Part shown: in pieces, positions 63,479 to 64,000 of the stretch
Numbering within the stretch: the first letter of the stretch is position 1
Layout of the letters: the number at the start of each line of letters is the position of its first letter
Source: Hohaiivirga sp031546825
GTDB lineage: Bacteria > Pseudomonadota > Alphaproteobacteria > Rhizobiales > Beijerinckiaceae
NCBI GenBank assembly: GCA_031546825.1
Contig: JAVBJU010000024.1
Coordinates: 1-64,000, forward strand
DNA length: 64,000 bases
Direction: 5' to 3'
Made by a program: the position numbers and the translations under genes
Notes under the pieces: generated by a model
The model's input: only the letters and a program-made list of their open reading frames with translations
Databases searched by the model: none
What the model was told of the DNA's origin: nothing

Positions 63479-64000
63479 TTATTTCAGAAAGGGAATGCCG
63501 AGGCCGACCGTTTGCAGCAGCAGCACGATGTTGAGGCACAGCACAAGGCTCGCACCGCCGATGGCGAGCCAGCGGATCAGGCGGGAATTGGTGAAACGGC
63601 CCATGATGTCGCTGCGGCTGGTGAAATAGACCAGCGTGATCATCGGGATCGGCAGCGACAGGCTGAGAATGACCTGGCTCAGCACCAGGGCATCGGTGGT
63701 GTTGACGCCCATCCGCACCACCACGAAGGCAGGCAGCATGGTGATGAGGCGGCGCAGCCAGATCGGAATGTGAAACCGCACAAAGCCCTGCATGATCATC
63801 TGCCCGGCCATGGTGCCCACAACTGAACTGGACAGGCCAGAGGCAATCAGCGAGACGAGGAAGGCGGTGCTGGCCGCTTGGCCGAGCAACGGTGTCAGCG
63901 AGTGGTAGGCGGTTTCGATTTCAGCGACTTCGCTATGGCCCGCATGGAAGGCGCTGGCGGCCATGATGACCATGGCGATATTGATCATTCCCGCAACGGC
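63479..64000 (-). CDS. mntH: Nramp-type divalent-metal transporter, C-terminal part
   Basis: The frame is open to the window edge on the minus strand, so the 5' end lies outside. The C-terminal 173 residues contain SSVVGTMAGQMIMQGFVRFHIPIWLRRL and VVRMGVNTTDALVLSQVILSLSLPIPMITLVYFT (given as family blocks), matching MntH. It takes up Mn2+ or Fe2+ with protons. It converges with the dipeptidase gene. Confidence 0.9.
   Translation of the reverse strand, partial: AVAGMINIAMVIMAASAFHAGHSEVAEIETAYHSLTPLLGQAASTAFLVSLIASGLSSSVVGTMAGQMIMQGFVRFHIPIWLRRLITMLPAFVVVRMGVNTTDALVLSQVILSLSLPIPMITLVYFTSRSDIMGRFTNSRLIRWLAIGGASLVLCLNIVLLLQTVGLGIPFLK

Overview
The window looks like chromosomal DNA of an alphaproteobacterium, most likely of the order Hyphomicrobiales (Rhizobiales). 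The grounds are the high G+C codon use, families typical of that group (TIGR02301 protein, RT0821/Lpp0805-type lipoprotein, beta-ketoadipate pca genes under an IclR-type PcaR, an Ochrobactrum-like D-aminopeptidase) and the core run pdxH / dnaJ-like / fabI / phosphoglycerate mutase / aroC / ribB. No rRNA, tRNA or CRISPR array was seen.

Layout. 1-6.6 kb: the 3' end of a dihydroorotase gene, a long leader, and a large classical autotransporter with a repetitive passenger. 6.6-12.3 kb: a mobile-element hot spot. It holds three copies of a REP-associated (Y1/HUH) transposase gene bounded by 26-bp inverted repeats, an IS110-family element sitting between two copies of the end sequence of those repeats, an IS110 end relic, and two AT-rich genes that look like immunity genes of polymorphic toxins. 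One of these follows directly on a 54-residue toxin tail that has been cut off by a transposase element. 12.3-21.4 kb: housekeeping genes (DMT exporter, NUDIX, pdxH, lipoprotein, YjbR, acuI, a 17-residue-repeat protein, HemG-like, DnaJ-like, fabI, phosphatase).

21.8-31 kb: a 1339-residue membrane NRPS with the full domain order of epsilon-poly-L-lysine synthetase (A-PCP-three TM pairs and three hexapeptide-type domains) and an adenylation pocket with acidic residues, followed by a pcaI-pcaJ-pcaF-MFS-pcaR unit with a candidate PcaR operator. This block separates the phosphatase gene from aroC, which I recall as neighbours in many relatives. 31.4-35.1 kb: aroC, a RibB with a degenerate GTP cyclohydrolase II half, and an OprB-type porin. 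35.4-40.8 kb: a stand-alone Ada metal-binding domain, then a TetR-regulated RND efflux operon with a perfect 20-bp operator.

41-50 kb: a catabolic locus (YfcC-type carrier, aspartoacylase-like enzyme, GntR/FCD regulator, BKACE, MFS carrier, cyclase-family hydrolase, hydratase/FAH protein, amidase). A promoter with a perfect palindrome over its -10 box lies in front of the BKACE gene. 50-53.5 kb: assorted genes (DUF1499, PCu(A)C copper chaperone, MBL hydrolase, TRIC-like channel, small lipoprotein). 53.6-63.5 kb: a peptide uptake and breakdown locus with D-aminopeptidase, a complete Dpp-type ABC transporter with two paralogous binding proteins, and a divergent membrane dipeptidase; together these suggest use of D-amino-acid-containing peptides. 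The window ends inside an Nramp-type mntH gene.

The strongest candidates for something undescribed are the polylysine-synthetase-like NRPS in an alphaproteobacterial setting, the broken toxin/immunity island with its nested REP-transposase and IS110 elements, and the BKACE catabolic locus.
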